64,000 bases of DNA, from assembly GCF_001984195.1 (NCBI RefSeq), contig NZ_MTQN01000011.1, positions 496,001 through 560,000 of the forward strand, in the 5' to 3' direction. Below the pieces are notes generated by a model. It had not been told where the DNA came from. It saw only the letters and a list, made by a program, of their open reading frames with translations, and ran no database searches. A program made the position numbers and the translations under genes. Shown here one piece after another: positions 36,409-43,944 of the stretch (within the stretch, counting starts at the first letter, position 1; each line of letters begins with the position of its first letter). The stretch is from Kribbella sp. ALI-6-A (lineage in GTDB: Bacteria > Actinomycetota > Actinomycetes > Propionibacteriales > Kribbellaceae).

Positions 36409-37458
36409 TCACTTGGTCGGGCTGGGCGCCGGGCGAGCGTAGCGATGCTCCTCCGGGGCGTGCAAGGCGGTGATCTGGACCTGCCGCAACTCGGTCACCT
36501 CGGCGGTGCCACCGATCTGCGGGCCGGTCACCTCGCTGACCAGGCCACCGGGGAAGTTGGCCGCCTCGGCCAGGTTGTGCGACTCGCCGATCGCCTCGAT
36601 CACGTACGGCGAGGTGACCTTCTGGCCGTCGACCCGCACACCGGGCGCGTCGTCGATCAGGTCGGTGCTGGCCACCACCCGGACCGTTCCGTTGATCTGG
36701 ATCGCCTCGGCCCCGGCGTCGCGCAGTTCCTCGATCGCGTCCAGCAGGTTGCCGGACGTCATCTTGCCCTCCGGGTCGTTCAGCGTGATCCGCACCCCCG
36801 GCCCCTGGGCCGGCAGCGTTCCGGCCAGGATGCCGAGGGTCCGGACCTGCTGCTCGGCCTGCTCGCGCGCGGTCTGGGCCTTGTCGGCGCTGGACGACAG
36901 CGTGTTCTTGCGCTCCTCCAGCTCGGTGATCTCGCTCTCCAGCCGGCGGTTGTTCTGGTTCAGGCCGTCGAGGATCGCGATCAGGTCCTCGCGGCGGGCG
37001 TTCTGGTAGCCGTCGTCGGCGCGGTTCACCCGGACCTGGACGACCGCCGTGCACGCGACCAGCGCCAGCACGACGGCGACGATCGCCTGGCCGCGGGACG
37101 GCTTGAACCCGGCCCGCAGCCGGCGCAACGCGAGGTTCGGGCCCTTGGGGCGCGCGGGCGGCATCGGGGTCGGGGCGGCGGGGTGGGCCGGATCGGGCGT
37201 CGGAGCGGCAGGTTTGCCTTCGGACGCCGTACTGGCCGAGGCGCCTTCGGACGCCGTACCGGCCGAGGCGCCTTCGGACGCCGTACCGGCCGAGGTGCCT
37301 TCGGACGTCGTACCGGCGGGTGTCGGACCGGCGGCGGGCTTCGGGGCTTCGGACGGCTTGTCGGCGCGGTGATGGGCGTCGCCGCGGTGCTGCGGCTCGT
37401 GCCGGCGCTTCGGCTCCTCCGGCGGCGTGCCCTGCGGCGGTTGCTGGTCGTCGCTCAT
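36409..37458 (-). CDS. DUF881 family membrane protein with repeat-rich N-terminal tail
   Basis: A 349-residue protein. Residues 1-~125 are a Pro/Ala/Ser-rich cytosolic tail coded partly by a 27-bp tandem repeat (unit GTASEGASA). One transmembrane helix (GQAIVAVVLALVACTAVVQV) is followed by a coiled coil (NQNNRRLESEITELEERKNT) and the DUF881 domain with VRITLNDPEGKMTSGNLLDA. It is homologous to Rv1825. Function is unknown; this family sits near pgsA2 and the small basic protein in most actinobacteria and has been linked to the envelope. Confidence 0.85.
   Translation of the reverse strand: MSDDQQPPQGTPPEEPKRRHEPQHRGDAHHRADKPSEAPKPAAGPTPAGTTSEGTSAGTASEGASAGTASEGASASTASEGKPAAPTPDPAHPAAPTPMPPARPKGPNLALRRLRAGFKPSRGQAIVAVVLALVACTAVVQVRVNRADDGYQNARREDLIAILDGLNQNNRRLESEITELEERKNTLSSSADKAQTAREQAEQQVRTLGILAGTLPAQGPGVRITLNDPEGKMTSGNLLDAIEELRDAGAEAIQINGTVRVVASTDLIDDAPGVRVDGQKVTSPYVIEAIGESHNLAEAANFPGGLVSEVTGPQIGGTAEVTELRQVQITALHAPEEHRYARPAPSPTK
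37216..37323. repeat. 27-bp tandem repeat (four copies) inside DUF881 gene
   Basis: Units start at 37216, 37243, 37270 and 37297, each beginning GCCTTCGGACG and differing by a few bases. They code for repeats of nine residues in the cytosolic tail. Copy number is likely to vary between strains through slippage. Confidence 0.85.
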
Positions 37459-37460
37459 GA

Positions 37461-37793
37461 TCAGGCCCGGAAGACGTGCCGGCGGATCGCGGCCATGTTG
37501 GTGAAGATGCGGATGCCCAGCACGACCACCACGCCGGTGGACAGCTGCGAGCCGACGCCGAGCTGGTCACCGAGGTAGACGATCAGGGCGGCGATCAGCA
37601 CGTTCGAGACGAACGAGACGACGAACACCTTGTCGTCGAAGATCCCGTCCAGGAACGCGCGCAGCGCGCCGAAGACCGCGTCGAGCGCGGCCACCACGGC
37701 GATCGGCAGGTACGGCTGGGCCCAGTCGGGCACGTCGGGTGCGACCAGCAGGCCGATCACCACGCCGATCACCAGACCGAGCACGGCGATCAT
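37461..37793 (-). CDS. Small basic protein family (DUF1290, Rv1824-like) membrane protein
   Basis: A 110-residue membrane protein. It has three hydrophobic segments: MIAVLGLVIGVVIGLLVAPD, PIAVVAALDAVFGALRAFLD and VVSFVSNVLIAALIVYLGDQ with a C-terminal IRIFTNMAAIRRHVF. This is the conserved Sbp family found between two DUF881 genes. The ATG at 37793 overlaps the upstream DUF881 stop (ATGA). Role is unknown, probably in the cell envelope. Confidence 0.9.
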   Translation of the reverse strand: MIAVLGLVIGVVIGLLVAPDVPDWAQPYLPIAVVAALDAVFGALRAFLDGIFDDKVFVVSFVSNVLIAALIVYLGDQLGVGSQLSTGVVVVLGIRIFTNMAAIRRHVFRA

Positions 37794-38617
37794 CTCGGCC
37801 CCACCTTCGCGTATCGCAGCGCGATGGTCGCATCGGCTGGCACCAGCAAGGAGTCCTCCGTCGTGGTCGTCATCCGGACATCGAAGTTGCTCACCAGGTA
37901 CTGCACCCACTGCCCGCCGGAGCTCTGCGCGAACCGGGCCGGCAACGTCGCGGTCTCACCGATCGCGAGCACCGTGTACGGCGGGTTGAGTGAGCTGTAG
38001 TCGACCGTGATCGCGCTGCCGGCGCCCCGGATCGCGGTCAGGCTGGTCAGCCGGTGGCCGTTCACCGAGATCGCCTCGGCGCCCGCGGTCCACAGCCCGT
38101 TGACCAGCTGCTGGAGGTCGACGTCGAGCAGCCGGCCCTCCTTGTCGTCGGCGTTCTTGGCGTCGTCGACGACCACCTTGATCCCCGGCCCGGTCACCGC
38201 GACCGACCCGACCTGCAGCTCCAGGTCGTCGACCTTCTGCTGCAGCGCCGCGTCGGAGTCGGACAGCGCGCCGGCCTGCAGACCGCGCACCTCCCCGGCC
38301 AGCGCGGACTGCCGGTTGCGCAGGTCGTTCAGCCGGTTGTCGGCCTGCTCGACCCGCTCGATCAGCTCGTTGCGCTGCTTCTCCGCGGCCGGCGCGCTGC
38401 GGTAGTTCTGCGCCGCGGCGACCGACAGCAGGAAGCCGAGCACGACGAACGCCACCACCAGCATGATCCGGTGCCGGGCCTTCTTCGGCCCGTTCTGCGG
38501 TGGGCGCAGCCGGGCGCTGATCGCATACCCCTCGTCGAGCGGGTGCGCCATCAGGTTGTTCAGCAGCGACATCGACGCGTCCACGCGCCGCTGTCCCGGT
38601 GGAGCTTGCTGAGTCAC
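37790..38617 (-). CDS. DUF881 family membrane protein (Rv1823-like)
   Basis: A 275-residue protein starting at a GTG that overlaps the pgsA stop (GTGA). After a ~55-residue cytosolic part comes a helix (RIMLVVAFVVLGFLLSVAAA), a coiled coil (KQRNELIERVEQADNRLNDL) and the DUF881 domain with VAVTGPGIKVVVDDAKNADD. Both ends are coupled to neighbours, so pgsA, this protein, Sbp and the second DUF881 protein form one operon. Confidence 0.88.
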   Translation of the reverse strand: MTQQAPPGQRRVDASMSLLNNLMAHPLDEGYAISARLRPPQNGPKKARHRIMLVVAFVVLGFLLSVAAAQNYRSAPAAEKQRNELIERVEQADNRLNDLRNRQSALAGEVRGLQAGALSDSDAALQQKVDDLELQVGSVAVTGPGIKVVVDDAKNADDKEGRLLDVDLQQLVNGLWTAGAEAISVNGHRLTSLTAIRGAGSAITVDYSSLNPPYTVLAIGETATLPARFAQSSGGQWVQYLVSNFDVRMTTTTEDSLLVPADATIALRYAKVGPR

Positions 38618-39216
38618 GATCGACCCGGTCGCCCGCTGATCGGTTCGACGGTCTGGATCAGGTGCCGCAGCTGCACGAAGTACAGTGCGCCGGCCCAGTA
38701 GTACAACGCCGTGCCCCAGATCGCGAACGCCCAGCCGAACACGCGGGCCAGCAGGTTGAGCGTGCTGTCGCCGTCCCCGAGCAGCAGCAGCGGGAACGCG
38801 TACAGCAGGCAGAAGGTCGCGGACTTGCCGAGGAAGTGCACCGGCAGCGCGTTGAAGCCGCGGCGGTGCAGCGCCGGCAGGGTGAAGGTGAGCAGCAGAT
38901 CGCGCAGCGGCAGCGCGATCGCCAGCCACCACGGGATGATGTCGCGCAGCGCCAGGCCGAGCACGGTCGCGAAGATGTAGAGCCGGTCGGCGACCGGGTC
39001 GAGCATCTGGCCGAGCCGGGTGGTCTGGTTCATCCGGCGGGCGATCTGGCCGTCGGCCCAGTCGGTGAAGCCGGAGACGGCGAGCACCAGCAGGGCCCAG
39101 CCGTCCTCCTCCGGGCCGAGAATCAGCCACAGGAACAGCGGCACACCGAGCAGCCGTGCGAAGCTCAGTGCGTTCGGGATCGTCAGTACCCGGTCGGACA
39201 CCTCCACGTCCGGCAC
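38614..39216 (-). CDS. pgsA2: CDP-alcohol phosphatidyltransferase (PgsA2-like)
   Basis: A 200-residue integral membrane enzyme. The CDP-alcohol signature is complete: DWADGQIARRMNQTTRLGQM then LDPVAD, supplying the metal-binding aspartates. Five to six transmembrane helices are seen. I chose the GTG at 39216 after GGGGGAGGG; the longer frame to 39312 lacks a site. It would make phosphatidylglycerophosphate, cardiolipin or a related phospholipid. The following DUF881/Sbp genes match the Rv1822-1825 order. Confidence 0.88.
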   Translation of the reverse strand: MPDVEVSDRVLTIPNALSFARLLGVPLFLWLILGPEEDGWALLVLAVSGFTDWADGQIARRMNQTTRLGQMLDPVADRLYIFATVLGLALRDIIPWWLAIALPLRDLLLTFTLPALHRRGFNALPVHFLGKSATFCLLYAFPLLLLGDGDSTLNLLARVFGWAFAIWGTALYYWAGALYFVQLRHLIQTVEPISGRPGRS

Positions 39217-39447
39217 GCGACCCTCCCCCTTTTCCTCTGGCTCGGTCCCTGGAACCCCAGTCCCGCCGGTAACTCTACTGGGGCCCGCCACTGGGTTTCG
39301 CCCCGGCCACACCGGGGTAGCCCCGGATTCGTCCCTGACTACTCGAACGCCTCCGAACCGGCCCCGCTACGCACGTCACCGACCGGTGACCTGATCGAGA
39401 CCGAAGGGAGACTGCGTGCCTCCGGATGGCGAAAACCCGCCGCGTGG

Positions 39448-39888
39448 TCAGACCCGGTCGAGCAGCTTCGCCAGAGCCTTCGGTACGCCGGTGCGCCAGC
39501 CGCCGTTCATGATCGTGTGGGCCTGGCGCTGGAGCGGGTCGTCGGGGTCGAAGCCTTCGTGCAGCAGGAACAACCTGGTCCCGTGCCCCTCGGGCTGCAG
39601 CGTCCAGGTGATGGTCCAGTCGGCGTCTCCGCCGGCCGCGTCGCGCCAGCCGAGGCGGAGCAGCTTCTCGGTCTCGAACGCGAGCACCTCGGCCTCGACC
39701 AGACCGGAGAAGCCGCTGGCGGCCACCGGGCGGGACTGCATCGTGTAGCGGTGCCCGACCTGCAGCCGGAAGTCGCCGGGCATCAGCCACTGGGCGATCA
39801 GCTCGGGCTCGGTCAGCGCCCGCCAGACCTTGCCCGGCGGGTGCGGGTAGAACTGGTCGACCTCGATCGTGGTCAGGTCCTCGGTCAT
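39448..39888 (-). CDS. SRPBCC/AHSA1-domain protein
   Basis: A 146-residue START-like protein: VDQFYPHPPGKVWRALTEPE and LIAQWLMPGDFRLQVGHRYT are the AHSA1 opening blocks, and a long C-terminal helix ends it. Ligand unknown. Its ATG overlaps the ArsR stop (ATGA); ArsR + AHSA1 pairs are common in actinobacteria and may act as a ligand-sensing unit. Confidence 0.87.
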   Translation of the reverse strand: MTEDLTTIEVDQFYPHPPGKVWRALTEPELIAQWLMPGDFRLQVGHRYTMQSRPVAASGFSGLVEAEVLAFETEKLLRLGWRDAAGGDADWTITWTLQPEGHGTRLFLLHEGFDPDDPLQRQAHTIMNGGWRTGVPKALAKLLDRV

Positions 39889-40244
39889 GCGTCCTCCATC
39901 CGGTCCAGCACGTCACCCAGCGCGGCCATCCGCTCGCGCCAGAACCGCTCGTACGGCGTCAGCCACTCCTGCACCTCGGCCAGTGGCACCGGCTCCAACC
40001 GGTACAGCCGCTGCCGCCCTTCCTTGCGCTCACTGACCAGCCCGGCGTCGCGCAGCACCCGCAGGTGCTCGGAAAAACTCGGCCGGGCCATCGCGAAGTG
40101 CGCGGCCAGCACCCCGGCCGGCTGCGGACCGCCGTCGCGCAGCAGTCGCAACACCTCCCGGCGGACCGGGCTCGACAACGCGGCGAACACCCTGTCTTCG
40201 ATGCTTTCGGCAACAACACTCGGGCGCGGCGGCATGGGCTCCAC
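39885..40244 (-). CDS. ArsR-family winged-helix regulator
   Basis: A 119-residue regulator. The winged helix reads VFAALSSPVRREVLRLLRDG, FAMARPSFSEHLRVLRDAGL and VSERKEGRQRLYRLEPVPLA. No metal-binding cysteines are present, so it probably senses something other than arsenite-type metals. Start is GTG 40244; ATG 40235 is an alternative. A likely operator lies just upstream at 40250-40265. Confidence 0.88.
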   Translation of the reverse strand: MEPMPPRPSVVAESIEDRVFAALSSPVRREVLRLLRDGGPQPAGVLAAHFAMARPSFSEHLRVLRDAGLVSERKEGRQRLYRLEPVPLAEVQEWLTPYERFWRERMAALGDVLDRMEDA

Positions 40245-40249
40245 TATAG

Positions 40250-40265
40250 GTAGGTTTAATCCTAC
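40250..40265. promoter_or_regulatory. Candidate ArsR operator in divergent promoter region
   Basis: GTAGG-TTTAAT-CCTAC is a perfect inverted repeat between the ArsR gene and the divergent YCII gene, in an AT-rich patch (TATAGGTAGGTTTAATCC). The position would let the ArsR protein repress its own operon and perhaps the divergent sigma module. Confidence 0.5.
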
Positions 40266-40310
40266 ATATCAAGTCCTAGGCTGGTCCTCTCAGCGGAGGA
40301 GAGGCGACCG

Positions 40311-40679
40311 ATGAAGTTCCTGATCCTGATCTACGGCAATCCCGAAGGGCGTGAGCTGTGGAACCAGCTGTCCGAGGAACAGCGCCGGGAGTCGATGGCC
40401 GGCTACACCGAACTGGAGAGCGCGTTGAGTGCGACCGGTGAGCTGCTCGCCAACGAGTCGCTCGACGATCCGGGGCTGACCAAGCAGGTGCTGGTGCGCG
40501 ATGGAAAGGCAGTCACCACGGACGGCCCGTTCGCGGAGATCAAGGAGCAGCTGGCGGGGTTCTACCTGGTCGAGTGCGACACGGTCGAGCGCGCGACGGA
40601 GATCGTCACGCAAATCCCGGAGGCGGCGTTCAGCATCGTGGAGATCCGTCCGGTGCGGGACCTGAGCTTCCTGCGGTGA
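40311..40679 (+). CDS. YCII/DGPF-family protein (second copy)
   Basis: A 122-residue DGPF protein with the intact motif VTTDGPFAEIKEQLAGFYLV and the start MKFLILIYGNPEG. Coupled to the following sigma gene by a GTGA overlap. It is paralogous to the protein at 7829-8194, in which DGPF is EGPY. Confidence 0.9.
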   Translation: MKFLILIYGNPEGRELWNQLSEEQRRESMAGYTELESALSATGELLANESLDDPGLTKQVLVRDGKAVTTDGPFAEIKEQLAGFYLVECDTVERATEIVTQIPEAAFSIVEIRPVRDLSFLR

Positions 40680-41932
40680 GCACCGGTACGCCGGACGCGG
40701 CGCGGCCGGGTGGGCCGGAGCCGGGTTCGCCGGAACTCGAGGGGCTGCTGCGGGAGCTCGCGCCCCGGATCGTCGGTCCCTTGGTCCGCCGGTACGGCGC
40801 GTTCGATCTGTGCGAGGACGCCGCACAGGAGGCGCTGCTCGCGGCCGCCACGCAGTGGCCGGTCGACGGCGTTCCCGACCAGCCGCTGAACTGGCTGATC
40901 ACCGTCGCGTCCCGGCGCCGGATCGAGCTTCTGCGCAGCGAGGCGGCCCGGCGCAAACGCGAGGAGACCGTCGCCGCCACCGAGCCGACCGACCCCGCTC
41001 CGGCGCCGCAGACCGACGACACCCTCACGTTGCTCTTCCTGTGCTGCCATCCGGCCCTCACTCCGCCGTCGCAGATCGCGCTCACCCTGCGCGCCGTCGG
41101 TGGCCTGACCACGGCCGAGATCGCCCGGGCCTTTCTGGTGCCTGAGGCAACCATCGGCCAGCGGATCAGCCGCGCGAAGGCGTCGATCAAGGCCGGCGGC
41201 GCGACCTTCCGGATGCCGCCGCCCGACGAACTCGGCCCGCGCCTGGCCGCCGTACTGCACGTGCTCTACCTGATCTTCAACGAGGGTTACACCGCGAGCT
41301 CGGGCGAGAGCTTGCACCGCGTCGAGCTGAGCACCGAGGCGATCCGGCTGACCCGCCAGCTGCACGAGCAGCTCCCGGCGGAGGGCGAGGTGAGCGGCCT
41401 GCTCGCGCTGATGCTGCTGACCGACGCGCGCCGTCCCGCCCGGACCGCGCCGTCCGGCGCCCTGGTCCCGCTTCCCGAGCAGGACCGCTCGCGCTGGCAC
41501 CGCGCGTCGATCGCCGAAGGCACCGAACTGATCACCCGCACGTTGCGCACGGCCCCGATCGGCCCGTACCAGCTGCAGGCCGCGATCGCCGCCGTGCACG
41601 CCGAGGCCCTGGATCCCGCGGACACCGACTGGCGCCAGATCCTGGTCCTCTACGAGTTGCTCGAGACCCTCTCCCCCGGACCGATCGTCACCCTGAACCG
41701 CATCGTCGCGGTCGCGATGGTGCACGGACCGCGCACCGGCCTTGACCGCCTCGACCGGGCCGCCGAGGACCCGGCCCTCGCGAACCACTACCGCACGACA
41801 GCCGTCCGAGCCCACCTGCTCGAGCTCGCCGGCGACGCCGAAGCCGCCCGGACGGCGTACGAGCAGGCGGCCCGGCAGACCCAGTCGTTCCCCGAACGTC
41901 AGTACCTGACCGCCCGCGCCGCAGCACTCTGA
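40676..41932 (+). CDS. ECF42-type sigma factor with C-terminal extension (second copy)
   Basis: A 418-residue paralogue of the sigma at 8191-9456. Region 2 is FDLCEDAAQEALLAAATQWP with QPLNWLITVASRRRIELLR; region 4 is LTTAEIARAFLVPEATIGQR with ISRAKASIKAG. The C-terminal extension again ends in the TPR-like block VTLNRIVAVAMVHGPRTGLD. Two complete ECF42 modules in 34 kb suggest duplicated or cross-talking regulation. Confidence 0.9.
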   Translation: MSTGTPDAARPGGPEPGSPELEGLLRELAPRIVGPLVRRYGAFDLCEDAAQEALLAAATQWPVDGVPDQPLNWLITVASRRRIELLRSEAARRKREETVAATEPTDPAPAPQTDDTLTLLFLCCHPALTPPSQIALTLRAVGGLTTAEIARAFLVPEATIGQRISRAKASIKAGGATFRMPPPDELGPRLAAVLHVLYLIFNEGYTASSGESLHRVELSTEAIRLTRQLHEQLPAEGEVSGLLALMLLTDARRPARTAPSGALVPLPEQDRSRWHRASIAEGTELITRTLRTAPIGPYQLQAAIAAVHAEALDPADTDWRQILVLYELLETLSPGPIVTLNRIVAVAMVHGPRTGLDRLDRAAEDPALANHYRTTAVRAHLLELAGDAEAARTAYEQAARQTQSFPERQYLTARAAAL

Positions 41933-41947
41933 CCTGGGCCAGTGCGT

Positions 41948-42927
41948 TCAGACGGTGAGAACGATTTTCGCGCGCGCGTGCTCGACCTCCAGATGACCAA
42001 TCGCCGCCGGGGCCTGCTCCAGCGGATACTCCCGATCGATGGCCGGGACGATCTTTCCGGTCTCCGCGAGTTCGGCCAGTACGCGCAGGTTCGCGGCGCT
42101 CGGCACCGCTTCGAGCACGACCACGCGATGACGGCGGGCGAACTTCCCGATCAGAGCGCCCCGGACGATGAGCGCGATCGGACCGATCAGGCTCCCGCCC
42201 CGCGACACCCCGCCGCCCGACAGAACCAGCGTGCCGCCCGGCTTCAGCGTTCGCCGCAACTCCCTCAGTGAGTGGTTCCCGACGAGATCGAGCAGTACGT
42301 CGTACCGGGCGCTCTCGCGGGTGAAGTCCGTGTGGGTGTAGTCGACGACATGCTCGGCACCGAGAGAGCGGACCAAGTCGACGTTCCGCGTGCTGCAGAC
42401 GCCGGTCACCTCCGCGCCGTACGCCGTGGCGATCTGCACCGCGAAGGTGCCGACCCCGCCGGACGCGCCGTTCACCAGCACGTGCTGACCGGCTGTCAGG
42501 TCGCGCAGCCCCATCAGTGCCGTGTTGGCGGCGAGCGGCAGAGCAGCCGCCTGCTCGAAGGTGAGGTTGGGCGGCTTGGCGACGAGCCGCGTCTGCGGCG
42601 CGCACACGTACTCCGCGAACGCCGCCTCCGCCTCGCCGAACACCTCGTCGCCCGGCTGAACGCTGTGACGCCGGCCCCGACCGACTCGACCACGCCGGCG
42701 AAGTCGGTTCCCCGCACCGGTTGCCGGGGACCGCGGCGGCCGAACGTCGTGCGATCCATCAGGCGAGCCACGTACGGGTCGCCTCGCATCAGGTGCCAGT
42801 CCCGCGCGTTGACCGCCGCCGCGCGAACCCGCACCAGCACGTCGCTCGCCCCCGGCACCGGCCGGTCGATCTCCCACAGCTCCAGCACGTCCGGCGCGCC
42901 GTACCGATCTTGTCCGATCGCCCTCAT
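41948..42927 (-). pseudogene. NADPH:quinone reductase (MDR) gene broken by a single frameshift
   Basis: From ATG 42927 the frame reads MRAIGQDRYGAPDVLELWEI through VRGTDFAGVVESVGAGVTAF; it then loses similarity. The sense resumes in the next frame as QPGDEVFGEAEAAFAEYVCA and runs through the nucleotide loop VNGASGGVGTFAVQIATAYG to the stop at 41948. The break falls at about 42657-42660, where one missing base in TTC-AGC-CGG would restore TTC-CAG-CCG. This is either a recent inactivation or a sequencing error. Otherwise it is a complete MDR protein of ~325 residues. Confidence 0.85.
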
Positions 42928-43107
42928 CCACATCCCCACCCTCGAGCCCCAGGCCGTGCCCCGAACCTAGCCAGCCGGGGTGCGGGTGCGCATCGGGGAG
43001 CCACCCCGAGCCGACCCTCAGCGGCCCTGGTCGCCACGACTGCATCGGATGTGGTCTCAGCGGTGGTCGGCGCGGCCTCGGCGTGCTCCTGCCGCGGGGG
43101 CGAGCGG

Positions 43108-43491
43108 CTAGGCCCAGGTCGTGGCGCGGGCCGCGAACTCCTCCGGATCGGAGTGCACCGGGATCACGCACACCAGCTGCCCACCCGGCACCCGCAGCGT
43201 CCGGCAGCCCTGCCAGCTCGACACCTCGACCGCTCCGAGCCCGATCAGCCGCGCCGTCTCCGCGTCCACGTCGTCGGTCTCGATGTCCAGGTGGTACCGC
43301 GACTCCCCTTGGTCCAGCGCCTGGATCGCGGTCACCATGCCGGGCACCGCGTCGTGCAGGCTGATGTACTGCGGCTCCCCCGGCGGACTGCCCGTCCGCA
43401 CCCCCAACGCGGAACTCCAGAACTCCGCGGCCCTCGGCGCCTCTTCCCGCGGTACGTCGATCAGCAACGTCGAAACCCGGCTCTTGTGCAT
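43108..43491 (-). CDS. VOC-superfamily (glyoxalase/bleomycin-resistance-like) protein
   Basis: A 127-residue protein with the VOC pattern: STLLIDVPREEAPRAAEFWS, then ALGVRTGSPPGE in the first half, and RYHLDIETDDVDAETARLIG followed by LGAVEV in the second. Likely a two-module VOC dimer with a small hydrophobic ligand or metal site (His in HLDIETDD). Substrate unknown. Confidence 0.85.
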   Translation of the reverse strand: MHKSRVSTLLIDVPREEAPRAAEFWSSALGVRTGSPPGEPQYISLHDAVPGMVTAIQALDQGESRYHLDIETDDVDAETARLIGLGAVEVSSWQGCRTLRVPGGQLVCVIPVHSDPEEFAARATTWA

Positions 43492-43944
43492 GCCACCAGA
43501 TCGTAGGCGTCAACGCCGGCACGCGCCGCCGGATTCTCGCCGTACCCGAACGAGGTCTACCCCACCGCACGGTCGGCTCCTGCTCGTAGGTGGTGGAGTT
43601 GGTGATGAGCTCGCTGGAGACGTCGCCAGGTGGACGGCCGGCGGTGACAGGGCAGGCGGAGATGACGGGCACCGGCGAGGGAATGGCTGGCAGGGCAGGA
43701 GATCCGGTACGGCGTCAGGTGGTTTCCGGCGGCGCGTGAGGGACCGGCGGAAGCCCGCACCGCGCTGGGCGGGCAGGGATGCGCGGCGAGGAGATGGCGG
43801 CGGGCGTAGCGCAGGTGGCGGTGGGCGGTGAGTCGGTGACGTTGCCGGTGCGCGGCCAGGAGGTGGCGCCGGGCGCAGACCAGCTGCCCCTCGGTCGAGT
43901 GGCGGCAGGTGCTGGACACGCCGGCCAAGCCCCAGGTGGTGGGG
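43492..43944. other. Gene-free, GC-rich interval downstream of imuB
   Basis: No supported gene. The only frames are shadows rich in Arg/His or Gly with no similarity. It contains an imperfect direct repeat (see 43781-43878) and many GGCGG-like words. It could be an eroded coding region or a spacer. Confidence 0.5.
43781..43878. repeat. Imperfect 29-bp direct repeat
   Basis: Two copies, 43781-43809 and 43850-43878, match at 25 of 29 bases (both begin GCGCGGC and contain GGCG near the end). On the minus strand both copies read as ARRHLLAAH in one frame. They lie in the gene-free interval after imuB; function unknown. Confidence 0.5.

Noticed and set aside
37461..37910. A longer version of the small basic protein with 39 extra N-terminal residues.
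   Set aside because: The extra part overlaps the DUF881 gene and is polar, while the family starts at MIAVLGLVIG; the ATG at 37793 is coupled by ATGA.
41948..43672. A long minus-strand frame of 574 codons across the quinone reductase gene and the VOC gene.
   Set aside because: Only its last ~235 codons look like protein (the 3' half of the frameshifted MDR gene); the upstream part overlaps the VOC gene in another frame and is Arg/Gly shadow sequence.
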